This document shows positions 1 through 8,553 of a DNA stretch of 64,000 bases, piece by piece. This DNA comes from Myroides fluvii (lineage in GTDB: Bacteria > Bacteroidota > Bacteroidia > Flavobacteriales > Flavobacteriaceae). Position numbers and translations under genes: made by a program. Below the pieces are notes generated by a model that saw only the letters and a program-made list of their open reading frames with translations, had not been told where the DNA came from and ran no database searches. The DNA lies in NCBI RefSeq assembly GCF_009792295.1, contig NZ_CP039934.1, positions 2,686,501-2,750,500 of the forward strand, given 5' to 3'. Numbering within the stretch: position 1 is the first letter of the stretch; every line of letters starts with the position of its first letter.

Positions 1-2863
1 ATTCAATTTGAATATCTCCCAACAACAAATAGCATCCACTTCCTTGAAAAGGATATTGTTGTAAGCTATGCGGAAAGTGTACGCTGTCGAAATAGTCTCC
101 ATTGGAGTCAATCCACGTACCGAAATACATTACTCCACTTTTGATTTGAATCGGCTTTAAGGCGATTAAATAGCCCACTAGACGCGTCGTTTTATCTTTG
201 TGATATAGGAAGTCCTTGGTGGTGATTTCGCCTCTAAATTTCGTTTGTAATAAGTCGAACGGACTTGAGGTAACGGGAAAACCCAGGTATTCTAATTCAT
301 CAAAGGCATCCTCTACTTTGGTTCGCTTCATCTGAGGAAAAGTAAAGGTCTTTATCGGTTCTTGTAACAATTGCCACGTGGGATTGGATTTATTTTTATT
401 GTACAATAATTTAGCTTGAATGAGCAATTCGTTCTTTTGGAGTCCGGTGAATTGAAAGGCACCAATAAAAATAAGCGTTTCTAAAGCATCCAGCGGGATG
501 TTTACACGTTGAATAAAATCGGCTAAGGAGGTGTAATTTCCCTGTTGTTGACGTTCTGTTACTATCGTTTCGATTAAAGCCGTATTTAAATTTTTGACCA
601 ATTGAAAACCTAAGAAAATATCTCGTTTTCTCAAGGTTGCTCCTTGATTGCTGCGGTTGATACAAGGAGGAAATACACGGGCGCCCGACATTTTAGCTTC
701 GTGTACATAGACTTCAGTGCGATAGAATCCCCCTTGGTTGTTGATTACAGCGACAATAAACTCCAAGGGATAATGTGCTTTTAGATACAGGCTTTGATAA
801 CTTTCAATGGCATAAGAGGCGGAATGCGCTTTACAGAAAGAATATCCTGCAAAAGATTCGATTTGGCGGTAAATTTCTTCACTCTGTGCTTGGGGATGTC
901 CCTTTGCTTCACACAAGGTAAGAAAGCGTTCACGTACGGCTTGTAGTCCCTCTTTTGAACGATTTTTCCCACTCATGGCACGGCGAAGGATATCGCCATC
1001 TTCTGCGGGTAAGCCCCCGTAGTGAAGGGCAATTTTAATTACATCCTCTTGGTAAACCATGATCCCATAGGTTTCTCCCAATTGATCTTGGAATACTTCG
1101 TGAAAGTAGTCAAATTGATGGGGGTTGTTATGTCTAAAAATATATTCTTGCATCATACCACTTTGGGCAACTCCAGGTCTAATAATAGAAGAAGCTGCTA
1201 CTAATGTTTTATAATCATTACACTTTAATTTTCTCAATAATCCTCGCATAGCGGGACTTTCAATATAGAAACACCCTATGGTGTTACCTGCTTGTAAGTA
1301 GGTGTTGGATTTTGCTTCATTTTTGGAAAGCGAAATATCTCGAATATCAAGGGTGATTTGTTGGTTTTGTTCAATTAGTTCTACTGTTTCATTGATGTGC
1401 CCAATGCCGCGCTGACTGAGAATATCGAATTTTTCAAAACCAATATCCTCTGCAATATGCATGTCAAATTGAGCTACAGCATAGCCTTTGGGAGGATAAT
1501 CCAAAGCGGTAAAATGCGTAATTGGCTCTTCTGAAATGATCATTCCACAAGCGTGCATGGTACGTTGATTGGGAAAACCTTCTAGTTTTTGACCATACTG
1601 GTGAATCAGTTGTACGATAGAATTATTGTCGTTGCTGGGATTATAGCGGTTATTCAGCTGATCGAGTTCCTCTTTAGCTAAACCGAATACTTTGCCAATT
1701 TCTCTTACAATAGAACGCTTTTTGAAGGTAGACATGGCTCCACAAAAGGCCACGTGTTCTGCTCCATACGTTTCAAAAATATAGTCGATAATAGCATCGC
1801 GGTCCGTCCAGGACCAATCAATATCAAAATCTGGTGGAGATTTTCGATTGACATTCAGGAATCGCTCGAAGTACAAATCGAGTTCTAAGGGACATACATT
1901 CGTAATGCCGATGCAATAGCCTACTAAGCTATTAGCACCGCTTCCACGTCCAATATGCATAAAACCACGTTGGGTACTGTAGGTGATAATATCCCAAATA
2001 ATTAAAAAATAACTGGCAAAAGACAATTTTTCGATCACGTCTAATTCCTTTTGTAAACGCTGTTTTGCCTGCTCGTGTTCGCCACCATAAATACGGGTCA
2101 ATCCCTCTTGTGCAAGAGACGTTAGCAATTGTAAATCACTAGCTTTACTGTCGGTAAAACACCGTTTATTTCTACTTTTTTTGAAAGTAAATGCAAAGTT
2201 AGCTTCTGTTACTATTTTTTGGGTGTTGGCAATTAACTCGGGAAATGATTCAAAATGACGATACAATTCTTCTTCTGCTACTAACATTTCATTTGGAGCA
2301 GCACAAGTATTGGGGTCTAATTTACTCAAGAGCGTATTTTGATCAATGGCTTGAAGGATGCGGTGTAATTCATAATCTTCCGGTTGTAGGAGTGTCACAG
2401 GATGAAGAATGACCATTTTGTGTATCCGTTGCTTCCAGTGTTCCTGATACAGTACATTGCGTTGATTGAGCTTAACGCCAATATATTCGTGATCAGCAAG
2501 GGTAGGAGGGCAGTTCTCTAGTGGATAAATAACAAATACATCTTCAAAAGCAGGCGCTTTTTTTGGAAAAGGCTGTTTGGTTTTATTGTGATGTGTAATA
2601 TATTCATTCATCTCAGTGAAACCAGCTTGACTTTTGGCAATTCCGATATATTGCAGCTGTTGATCCACGCGAAATTCAGCCCCAATAAGAGGATGGATAC
2701 CCACTTGTTGACAAAGGCGAATGAAGTCATATACACCATAAAAAGTGTGAATATCTGTAAGGGCTAATGCGGTAATTTTTAAATCTTTAGCAGCATTAAC
2801 CAATTGCGCTAGGGGAATAGTGCCAAAGCGCAAACTGTAGTAAGAATGACAATTTAACAACAT
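1..2863 (-). CDS. dnaE: DNA polymerase III alpha subunit-like (DnaE-type), 3' end outside window
   Basis: C-family replicative-type DNA polymerase, about 954 residues visible; the C-terminus lies beyond base 1. It opens with a PHP domain (HSYYSLRFGT, then ALTDIHTFYGV), followed by the palm with PPDFDIDWSW at residues 343-352, which carries the catalytic aspartates of the PDxDxD motif, preceded by the glycine-rich MHIGRGSGANSLVGYCIG segment. The start is the ATG two bases after the dinB stop, so the two genes are translationally linked. The frame is open without interruption to the window edge. Flavobacteria usually carry one longer housekeeping alpha subunit; this shorter copy joined to dinB and a LexA-like repressor is inferred to be the error-prone, DnaE2/ImuC-like damage-response copy. 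That it is a second copy cannot be seen from this window. Confidence 0.9.
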   Translation of the reverse strand, partial: MLLNCHSYYSLRFGTIPLAQLVNAAKDLKITALALTDIHTFYGVYDFIRLCQQVGIHPLIGAEFRVDQQLQYIGIAKSQAGFTEMNEYITHHNKTKQPFPKKAPAFEDVFVIYPLENCPPTLADHEYIGVKLNQRNVLYQEHWKQRIHKMVILHPVTLLQPEDYELHRILQAIDQNTLLSKLDPNTCAAPNEMLVAEEELYRHFESFPELIANTQKIVTEANFAFTFKKSRNKRCFTDSKASDLQLLTSLAQEGLTRIYGGEHEQAKQRLQKELDVIEKLSFASYFLIIWDIITYSTQRGFMHIGRGSGANSLVGYCIGITNVCPLELDLYFERFLNVNRKSPPDFDIDWSWTDRDAIIDYIFETYGAEHVAFCGAMSTFKKRSIVREIGKVFGLAKEELDQLNNRYNPSNDNNSIVQLIHQYGQKLEGFPNQRTMHACGMIISEEPITHFTALDYPPKGYAVAQFDMHIAEDIGFEKFDILSQRGIGHINETVELIEQNQQITLDIRDISLSKNEAKSNTYLQAGNTIGCFYIESPAMRGLLRKLKCNDYKTLVAASSIIRPGVAQSGMMQEYIFRHNNPHQFDYFHEVFQDQLGETYGIMVYQEDVIKIALHYGGLPAEDGDILRRAMSGKNRSKEGLQAVRERFLTLCEAKGHPQAQSEEIYRQIESFAGYSFCKAHSASYAIESYQSLYLKAHYPLEFIVAVINNQGGFYRTEVYVHEAKMSGARVFPPCINRSNQGATLRKRDIFLGFQLVKNLNTALIETIVTERQQQGNYTSLADFIQRVNIPLDALETLIFIGAFQFTGLQKNELLIQAKLLYNKNKSNPTWQLLQEPIKTFTFPQMKRTKVEDAFDELEYLGFPVTSSPFDLLQTKFRGEITTKDFLYHKDKTTRLVGYLIALKPIQIKSGVMYFGTWIDSNGDYFDSVHFPHSLQQYPFQGSGCYLLLGDIQIE

Positions 2864-2865
2864 AG

Positions 2866-4023
2866 CTATTTCTGTTTTGATTTTAGTATGGCACTAGAGC
2901 AACGGTGAACTGCCTGCATGCCGTATTGTTTTTTGATGTAATCCATGGCTTGATAAAGCGCCATGATTTCTTGTGAATCTTCAAATAAATTGATCTGATA
3001 ACTTCCGCGGACTAAGCCGCTGAAATTGATGCCAATTAACCGCAAGCGCATACGCCGTTGGTAATGTTTCTCGAATAAGTCCAACACATAGGCATTGAGG
3101 AGGTGATCCGCTGAAGTATGGAGGATTTTGCACTGTTTGGTCTCTGTATCGAAATTTGTATAGCGAATTTTTACCGAGACAACAGAAGTCAACCAGCCTT
3201 CCGAACGCAACTGAAAAGCGAGGCGTTCTACCATACCCAATAAAGTCGTTTTTAGCAAAATTATATCCATGGTATCTTGAGCAAATGTATGCTCTACAGA
3301 GATGGATTTGCGTTCTCGATAAGGTTCTACCGGAGAGCAATCAATACCGTTGGCTTTTCTCCAAAGATCTAACCCATTTTTTCCCAATAATTGAAACAAG
3401 ATTTCCGAAGGCATAGCGGAGAGCGTCTCAATAGTTCGAATCCCCAAACGAGCTAAGGAATCATAAGTAGCTTGTCCTAACATAGGGATTTTTCGAATCG
3501 ATAACGGATTGAGAAATGGTTTTACTTCTCTTTCGGAAATAACAAGCGCACCTGACGGTTTAGCTTCATTGGTTCCCATCTTCGATACGGTTTTATTGAT
3601 AGATAAGGCATAACTCAAGGGGAGGTGTGTTTCCTTTTGAATGGTTGCGGCTAATTCAGAAGTCCATTGATTGATGCTGTAAAATCGATCCATTCCCGTC
3701 AAATCGAGGTAGAATTCATCAATACTCGCTTTTTCCATTACCGGGGCTTTTTCAGCGATAATTTCCGTTACTTCCGCCGACATTTTGCTGTATAATTCCA
3801 TGTCACCCTTGATAATTTTGGCCTGTGGACACAAACGCAGGGCCATGCGAATTGGCATAGCAGAACGCACACCAAAGGCGCGAGCTTCATACGAACAGCT
3901 CGATACTACACCGCGATCTCCTCCGCCTATAATAAGGGGAATACCAGTGAGTTGTCGATTGGTTAACCGCTCACAAGAAACAAAAAAACTGTCCAAATCT
4001 AAATGTACAATAGCGCGCTGCAT
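2866..4023 (-). CDS. dinB: Y-family translesion DNA polymerase (DinB/Pol IV type)
   Basis: 385 residues, the usual length for the family. It copies damaged templates. The first metal-binding segment is HLDLDSFF (residues 7-14, with D9), the SIDE-type catalytic pair is D102-E103 in KASIDEFYLD, and a helix-hairpin-helix region follows near 180-220. QINLF at 343-347 near the C-terminus matches the sliding-clamp binding motif QxxLF. Its stop is two bases before the dnaE-like start, so the two form an operon. It diverges from the XRE/S24 regulator across an 83-bp gap holding a TAAGTTTG element at 4056-4049. DinB rather than UmuC is favoured by length and motif spacing; UmuC-like naming is possible. 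Confidence 0.93.
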   Translation of the reverse strand: MQRAIVHLDLDSFFVSCERLTNRQLTGIPLIIGGGDRGVVSSCSYEARAFGVRSAMPIRMALRLCPQAKIIKGDMELYSKMSAEVTEIIAEKAPVMEKASIDEFYLDLTGMDRFYSINQWTSELAATIQKETHLPLSYALSINKTVSKMGTNEAKPSGALVISEREVKPFLNPLSIRKIPMLGQATYDSLARLGIRTIETLSAMPSEILFQLLGKNGLDLWRKANGIDCSPVEPYRERKSISVEHTFAQDTMDIILLKTTLLGMVERLAFQLRSEGWLTSVVSVKIRYTNFDTETKQCKILHTSADHLLNAYVLDLFEKHYQRRMRLRLIGINFSGLVRGSYQINLFEDSQEIMALYQAMDYIKKQYGMQAVHRCSSAILKSKQK

Positions 4024-4048
4024 CTTCCTGAAATTAAATTATTTTAAA

Positions 4049-4056
4049 CAAACTTA
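4049..4056 (-). promoter_or_regulatory. -7 promoter element of the dinB-dnaE operon
   Basis: TAAGTTTG on the minus strand fits the Bacteroidota consensus TAnnTTTG and lies about 25 bp before the dinB ATG. No perfectly spaced -33 TTG is evident. Confidence 0.5.
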
Positions 4057-4079
4057 CTACGTATGTTAGCAATTATTAG

Positions 4080-4087
4080 TATATTTG
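4080..4087 (+). promoter_or_regulatory. -7 promoter element of the XRE/S24 repressor gene
   Basis: TATATTTG matches TAnnTTTG and ends 19 bp before the regulator ATG, back to back with the dinB promoter, so one operator could control both directions. Confidence 0.5.
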
Positions 4088-4088
4088 A

Positions 4089-4105
4089 TGCTATAAATAA
4101 TAGCA
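4089..4105 (+). promoter_or_regulatory. 17-bp palindrome, candidate operator
   Basis: TGCTATAAATAATAGCA has perfect 6-bp arms around a 5-bp centre. It lies between the regulator's -7 element and its ATG. The position is right for autoregulation by the LexA-like protein; binding is inferred. A looser half-match (GCAATTATTAGTA) lies upstream at 4069-4081. Confidence 0.4.
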
Positions 4106-4106
4106 A

Positions 4107-4874
4107 ATGTCATACTTATCAGATAACATCAGGTATTTACGAGCACAGAAGGAATTGTCTCAGCAAAAAGTAGCGGATGCACTACTCATTACACGTGCCC
4201 GTTATTCAAAATATGAAGAAGGTGCCTCTGAACCTCCTTTGGAAGTTTTGTTGAAAATCTCTCGTTATTTTCACGTGAGTGTAGATTTACTCATTTCGGT
4301 TGATTTGAGAAAGGTGCCTATGCAGGATTTATTAAAATTAGAGGATAATCGCATCTTATTGCCTATTATGGTTGATCCTAATGGGAATAATTTTATTGAA
4401 ATTATTCCGCATAAAGCTCGAGCTGGATACTTATCCGGTTATGCAGATCCAGAATTTATTCAGAACCTCGATCAGATTTCTTTGCCTTTTTTACGAGAAG
4501 GTAAATACAGAGCTTTTCCCATTGAGGGAGATTCGATGCCCCCTCACCAAGAAGGGTCATTTATTATAGGTAGTTATGTCGAACAATTAGCGTATATCCG
4601 CAATGGGCGAACCTATATTGTTATGACGGCGAATGAAGGAGTAGTGTATAAACGCGTGTATCGCATTGATCAAGAAACCTATGAATTGCATTCAGACAAT
4701 ACGTTCTATGAACCTTATCGCATTAAGGCCCATGATATATTGGAAATTTGGGAATATGCCTGTAGTATAGCTACGGAAGAATTTAAACCCGAAGATCTGG
4801 GAGAAGCAGATACGAAAGCGATGTTCCAAGAAATCCGCCACATGCTGAAAGATGTGATGAAGAAGGTGAATTGA
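4107..4874 (+). CDS. LexA-like repressor: XRE helix-turn-helix plus S24 self-cleaving domain
   Basis: 255 residues. The N-terminal XRE helix-turn-helix (about 5-62, LSQQKVADALLITRARYSKYE) binds DNA. The C-terminal S24/LexA peptidase fold has Ser143 in EGDSMPP and Lys182 in VVYKRVY, the serine-lysine pair used for autoproteolysis, and an Ala106-Gly107 bond in KARAGYLSG placed like the LexA cleavage site. All the parts for damage-induced self-cleavage are therefore present. It is transcribed away from dinB-dnaE across a shared regulatory gap, and the inferred role is repression of that cassette and of itself. It could instead be a domesticated phage repressor, but the neighbours favour an SOS role. 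Confidence 0.88.
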   Translation: MSYLSDNIRYLRAQKELSQQKVADALLITRARYSKYEEGASEPPLEVLLKISRYFHVSVDLLISVDLRKVPMQDLLKLEDNRILLPIMVDPNGNNFIEIIPHKARAGYLSGYADPEFIQNLDQISLPFLREGKYRAFPIEGDSMPPHQEGSFIIGSYVEQLAYIRNGRTYIVMTANEGVVYKRVYRIDQETYELHSDNTFYEPYRIKAHDILEIWEYACSIATEEFKPEDLGEADTKAMFQEIRHMLKDVMKKVN

Positions 4875-4875
4875 G

Positions 4876-4994
4876 GTGTTCGTTGGGTGATGTTAGTTGG
4901 GAGGTGTTAGTTGGGAGGTGTTAGGTGGGAGATGGTGAGGTGGGAGATGGTGAGGTGGTGAGATTTCAAACAACAAACAACAAACAACAAACGA
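4876..4994. repeat. Intergenic simple-repeat tract
   Basis: G-rich near-repeats built on GTTGGGAGGTGTTA and GGTGGGAGATGGTGA are followed at 4968-4994 by period-7 CAAACAA units. There is no coding signal. The tract lies between the regulator stop and the prfB terminator. Confidence 0.7.
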
Positions 4995-5033
4995 CAAAAA
5001 AGGTGCTCAACCTTTTCGATTAGCACCTTTTTT
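4995..5033. terminator. Bidirectional intrinsic terminator
   Basis: Stem AAAAAAGGTGCT / AGCACCTTTTTT around a 15-base loop, with A- and T-runs so it can work in both directions. It serves the convergent regulator gene and prfB. Confidence 0.85.
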
Positions 5034-5035
5034 GT

Positions 5036-6131
5036 TTATTCTTCTTGTTGTCCCATCATCATGAGATACGCTTTTAAGAAAGCGTCAATTTCACCGTCCA
5101 TGACTGAATCAACATCGGTTGTTTCCTGGCCTGTACGTACGTCTTTGACTAATTTATACGGATGCATGACGTAGTTTCGAATTTGCGATCCCCATTCAAT
5201 TTTTTTCTTATTGGCTTCAATCTCATCGCGCATGGCTTGTTTTTTCTTCAACTCAATTTCGTAAAGTTGAGATTTTAAGAGCTGCATGGCTTTGATTTTA
5301 TTATCTAACTGAGAACGCGTTTCAGAATTTTCAATGATAATACCCGTTGGATGGTGTCGCAAACGAACCGCAGTTTCTACTTTGTTTACGTTTTGCCCAC
5401 CTGCACCACTAGAGCGCATCGTTTCCCAAGAAATATCTGAAGGACTGATTTCGATTTCAATAGTGTCATCAGCTAGCGGATACACGTAAACCGAGGCAAA
5501 AGAAGTATGGCGTTTGGCATTACTGTCAAAAGGGGAGATGCGAACTAAACGATGTACCCCATTTTCTCCTTTTAAATAACCAAAGGCAAACTCTCCTTCA
5601 ATTTCTAAGGTAACGGTTTTTACTCCCGCAACCTCACCTGCTTGGTAGTTGAGCTCTTTTACTTTATAACCGCTGTTCTCAGACCACATGATGTACATAC
5701 GCATCAACATAGCAGCCCAATCGCAACTCTCCGTTCCACCCGCACCAGCTGTGATTTGCAAGACAGCACTCATATTATCTCCTTCGTCCGATAACATGTT
5801 CTTGAATTCCAAATTCTCAATTAACTCCAGCGTATTTTTATATTGCTCGACAACTTCATCCTCCGTTACTTCTTTGGCGTTGTAAAATTCAATTAATACC
5901 TGAAGTTCCTCCAAATAATTTTTGGCTTGTTCGTAATCCTCAATCCATTTTTTCTTGGATTTTAGATTTTTTACAATAATTTCCGCCTCTTTTGAATTAT
6001 TCCAAAAGTCAGGAGCAAATGTTTTTTCCTCCTCATTGGCGATCTCAATTAACTTCTTATCGACGTCAAAGATACCTCCTTAACGCACCAAGGCGATCAA
6101 TAATGTCCTTTTGTTGTTCTGTGGTTACCAT
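5036..6131 (-). CDS. prfB: Peptide chain release factor 2, with programmed +1 frameshift
   Basis: RF2 reads UGA and UAA stop codons and releases the nascent chain. The gene starts at the ATG at 6131-6129 ([12 protein letters not shown]) and after 21 codons meets an in-frame TGA at 6068-6066 inside AGGAGG TAT CTT TGA C. This is the classic prfB slip site, with an internal Shine-Dalgarno sequence just before CTT TGA. A +1 slip joins to the downstream frame ([11 protein letters not shown]...), giving about 364 residues, normal for RF2. SPF (VRISPFDSN) recognises the stop codon and GGQ ([10 protein letters not shown]) triggers hydrolysis. The second stretch alone would look like a gene beginning at 5914, but that start is internal. 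Regulation is autogenous: low RF2 favours the shift. Confidence 0.95.
6063..6079 (-). promoter_or_regulatory. prfB: prfB programmed frameshift site
   Basis: On the minus strand the site reads AGGAGG-TAT-CTT-TGA-C. The anti-Shine-Dalgarno match three bases before the CTT slip codon, and the TGA itself, are the conserved RF2 autoregulation signal. Confidence 0.93.
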
Positions 6132-6177
6132 AATTTTTAATACTTTTACATGCAAAAATACTTATTCCTGCCGATTT

Positions 6178-7203
6178 ATGGAAATTAATTTAATTAGCGA
6201 TACAATTACAAAGCCTACTCCCGAAATGTTGAATTATATGTTAAAAGCAAGAGTAGGAGATGATGTTTATAAACAAGATGGTAGTACCAATGAACTAGAA
6301 GCGGCTGTAGCTGAGTTGTTTGGGATGGAAGCTGCTTTGTTTTTCCCCTCGGGAACTATGGCTAATCAAGTTGCTATCAAATTACACACACAGCCTGGAG
6401 ATCAATTAATTTGTGATCGAAGTTCACATATTTATCAATTTGAAGGAGGAGGAGCTGCGGTAAATCACGGCGTAAGTAGTGCCTTAGTTGATGGAGATCG
6501 CGGGCGAATTACTGCAGAAGATGTGCTCTATCACTATACAGATCCTACTAATATACATTTGCCAATCACTAAATTGGTTTGTTTGGAAAATACAACCAAT
6601 ATGGGAGGGGGCGCTTGCTATGAGTTGAGTGAAATCGAACGCATTAAAGAAGTCTGTGAAGCACGTACTATAAAATTACACTTGGATGGAGCTCGTTTGT
6701 GGAATGCTTTAGTAGCTAAATCTCAGCATCCAACGCAATTTGGTGCTCTGTTCGATACTATTTCTGTCTGTTTTTCCAAGAGTTTGGGGGCTCCTGTTGG
6801 CTCTGTGCTTTTAGGGTCTAAAGAACTGATCCAACGCGCTATTCGCTTGCGAAAAGTAATGGGAGGAGGGATGAGACAAACGGGGTACCTAACGTCTGCA
6901 GCCTTATTTGCACTAAAAAATAACGTGAGTCGACTACAACGCGACCACTATCGCGCTAAGCAAATTGAAATGTTACTCAATAAAAAAACATGGGTGAAAG
7001 AAATCTTGCCTGTGCAAACGAATATCTTGGTATTCCGATTGGAAGATGATGCGAATATTAAACCCTTTTTAGATAAACTCAAACAAAAGAATATCTTGAT
7101 TAGCGAAATCGGAAAAGGATGGTTGCGCATCGTTACGCATCTCGATTATCGTGAAGTAATGCATGAATATGTATTGGAAACACTGAATCAAATTGAACTG
7201 TAA
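6178..7203 (+). CDS. ltaE: Low-specificity L-threonine aldolase
   Basis: A PLP enzyme that cleaves threonine or allo-threonine to glycine and acetaldehyde. 341 residues from MEINLISDT, the family-typical beginning. Lys201 in CFSKSLGAPVG is the expected PLP-binding lysine, and D170 in LHLDGAR contacts the cofactor ring. The frame stays open upstream to 5992, but that extension overlaps prfB and has no homology-like sequence, so the ATG at 6178 is preferred. It diverges from prfB with 46 bp between the starts and ends in a clear hairpin. Confidence 0.93.
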   Translation: MEINLISDTITKPTPEMLNYMLKARVGDDVYKQDGSTNELEAAVAELFGMEAALFFPSGTMANQVAIKLHTQPGDQLICDRSSHIYQFEGGGAAVNHGVSSALVDGDRGRITAEDVLYHYTDPTNIHLPITKLVCLENTTNMGGGACYELSEIERIKEVCEARTIKLHLDGARLWNALVAKSQHPTQFGALFDTISVCFSKSLGAPVGSVLLGSKELIQRAIRLRKVMGGGMRQTGYLTSAALFALKNNVSRLQRDHYRAKQIEMLLNKKTWVKEILPVQTNILVFRLEDDANIKPFLDKLKQKNILISEIGKGWLRIVTHLDYREVMHEYVLETLNQIEL

Positions 7204-7210
7204 AAAGATA

Positions 7211-7237
7211 AAAAGCCATTCTCCGAGTGGCTTTTAT
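7211..7237 (+). terminator. Terminator of ltaE
   Basis: AAAAGCCA / TGGCTTTT stem with a 9-base loop, 7 bp after the stop. Confidence 0.75.
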
Positions 7238-7277
7238 ATTTAAGTAAAAATTAGTTTTTTACTACTCAAAAAAGAAC

Positions 7278-7285
7278 TACTTTTG
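7278..7285 (+). promoter_or_regulatory. -7 promoter element before the small membrane protein gene
   Basis: TACTTTTG matches TAnnTTTG, 20 bp before the ATG. Confidence 0.5.
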
Positions 7286-7305
7286 TTTAGATTTAAAATA
7301 AATAA

Positions 7306-7626
7306 ATGGAAAAGTTAAAGCAACGTTGGGGACTTACTTCTAATTTTCAAGTTGTAATCATATTAGTTGTATTTGCAATTACGGGCTCCACAGCTGCGTT
7401 CATTTCGAAACCTATCTTAACGTATTTAGGAATAGAGCGAGGATTGACACACCCTGTGCTATATTGGGTGTTGTATGTTTTAATTATTTTTCCCATGTAT
7501 AAAGTTATCCTAATATGTATTGGTACTTTATTTGGTCAACGCGAATTCTTCTGGAACTTCGTGAAAAAAATGTTGACGCGCGTGGGGTTAGGATTTATTT
7601 ATCCCAAAGGAAAAGCAAAAGAATAG
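7306..7626 (+). CDS. Small conserved membrane protein (DUF6787-like)
   Basis: 106 residues with two predicted membrane spans (about 16-40 and 52-75) and a basic C-terminal tail. The N-terminus MEKLKQRWGLTSNFQV followed by FAITGSTAAFISKP resembles a small Bacteroidota family I remember as DUF6787, sometimes mislabelled diacylglyceryl transferase; no catalytic motif supports that label. It stands alone with its own promoter, and the repeat-rich spacer follows. Function unknown. Confidence 0.75.
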   Translation: MEKLKQRWGLTSNFQVVIILVVFAITGSTAAFISKPILTYLGIERGLTHPVLYWVLYVLIIFPMYKVILICIGTLFGQREFFWNFVKKMLTRVGLGFIYPKGKAKE

Positions 7627-7630
7627 ATTG

Positions 7631-7792
7631 GTTAACAGTTAACGGAAGTTCATCAATAATAACACAACCATTCCTTTATAGGAGTGGTTTTTTTGTGAAG
7701 TGTTGTGAGGTTGTTCTTCGTGAGGTTGTTCTTCGTGAGGTTGTTCTTCGTGAGGTTGTTCTTCGTGAGGTTGTTCTTTGTGAGGTTGTAAG
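7631..7792. repeat. Composite intergenic module: GTTAAC motif, hairpin, 15-bp tandem array
   Basis: GTTAACAGTTAACGG at 7631-7645, then a hairpin AACCATTCCT-TTAT-AGGAGTGGTT followed by a T-run (7666-7694), then about six copies of a 15-bp unit GTGAGGTTGTTCTTC (7711-7790), one copy diverged. Open frames through the array only translate the repeat. The same hairpin and module order recur near 22978-23110. Confidence 0.8.
7666..7694 (+). terminator. Terminator after the small membrane protein gene
   Basis: 10-bp imperfect stem AACCATTCCT/AGGAGTGGTT with a tetraloop and a T-run. Confidence 0.75.
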
Positions 7793-7840
7793 AATTTTCG
7801 ATTAAAGAAAGTTCTTACCTTTAATTCTAAAACAAATCCC

Positions 7841-7932
7841 AACGAAGTGAAAATCGAAACGTAGTGAAGATTCATCGAATACCAAAATAAAATATAGTTC
7901 CAGTGAGATAAAATAGTAACTCCGTGAGATAG
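7841..7932. repeat. Dispersed intergenic repeat, copy 1
   Basis: Contains ACGAAGTGAA / ACGTAGTGAA sub-repeats, then GATTCATCGAAT, CCAAAATAAAATA and two GTGAGATA ends. Related copies lie at 9229-9300 and 31422-31510, all after genes. Confidence 0.75.
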
Positions 7933-8013
7933 GCTGCATCCGTCACTCAACGCTCGTTATTACACCCAGTATATCACTCTCCTCTAACAACATCACAACT
8001 GACAAAAAAAAAT

Positions 8014-8021
8014 TATATTTG
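8014..8021 (+). promoter_or_regulatory. -7 promoter element of the thioredoxin-lipoprotein operon
   Basis: TATATTTG, 20 bp before the ATG at 8042. Confidence 0.5.
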
Positions 8022-8041
8022 TTTAAACAAGTACAAATTCC

Positions 8042-8542
8042 ATGAACAAATACCTAACACTAGTTTTACTTTTCTTGCTGACACTAAGTTGTAAACAAGA
8101 AAATACAAAATCAACACCTTTTGCATTAGAAGGAGTAATCGAAGATTATCATGTACTTTTAGAGGCGGTAAATCATCAAGATGATAAAATGTACGTCGTG
8201 AATTTTTGGGCAACTTGGTGTGTGCCTTGTGTCAAAGAGCTTCCGGATTTTGTACAGGTGTACAATGAAAATAAAGAGCGAACTGATTTTGAAATGGTTT
8301 TGGTTAGTTTGGATCGCTCCAGTGATTTTGAAACAAAAGTGAAACCTTTTATTGCTGAACATCAATTAACACCTCCGGTGGTTTTGTTGGCCGATGTGAA
8401 GCGCATGAACGAATGGATTCCCGCCATTGATAAAACGTGGAGTGGAGCCATTCCCGCAACCGCAATCTATAAAAATGGGAAACAAATTTATTTCCACGAG
8501 GGAATAGTAACCGAGGAAGAACTCAAAAAATTAATCCAATAA
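8042..8542 (+). CDS. TlpA/ResA-like thiol-disulfide lipoprotein
   Basis: 166 residues. The signal peptide ends in a lipobox (LLTLSC, lipidated Cys about 17). A thioredoxin fold follows with the active site WATWCVPC near 57-64 and the cis-proline segment GAIPATAIY. It probably reduces disulfides or assists oxidation of exported proteins from the periplasmic face of a membrane. It is followed 11 bp later by a second thioredoxin-like lipoprotein, so both are probably one operon. The exact partner is not evident. Confidence 0.88.
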   Translation: MNKYLTLVLLFLLTLSCKQENTKSTPFALEGVIEDYHVLLEAVNHQDDKMYVVNFWATWCVPCVKELPDFVQVYNENKERTDFEMVLVSLDRSSDFETKVKPFIAEHQLTPPVVLLADVKRMNEWIPAIDKTWSGAIPATAIYKNGKQIYFHEGIVTEEELKKLIQ

Positions 8543-8553
8543 ACCATAGAATT

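Noticed and set aside
5036..5914. RF2 as a truncated or start-shifted gene
   Set aside because: The in-frame TGA after 21 codons is the standard programmed frameshift site, so the gene is whole from 6131.
7515..7950. Open frames across the 15-bp array as small proteins
   Set aside because: Both strands only translate the repeat (for example HEEQP units); no start signal or homology-like sequence.
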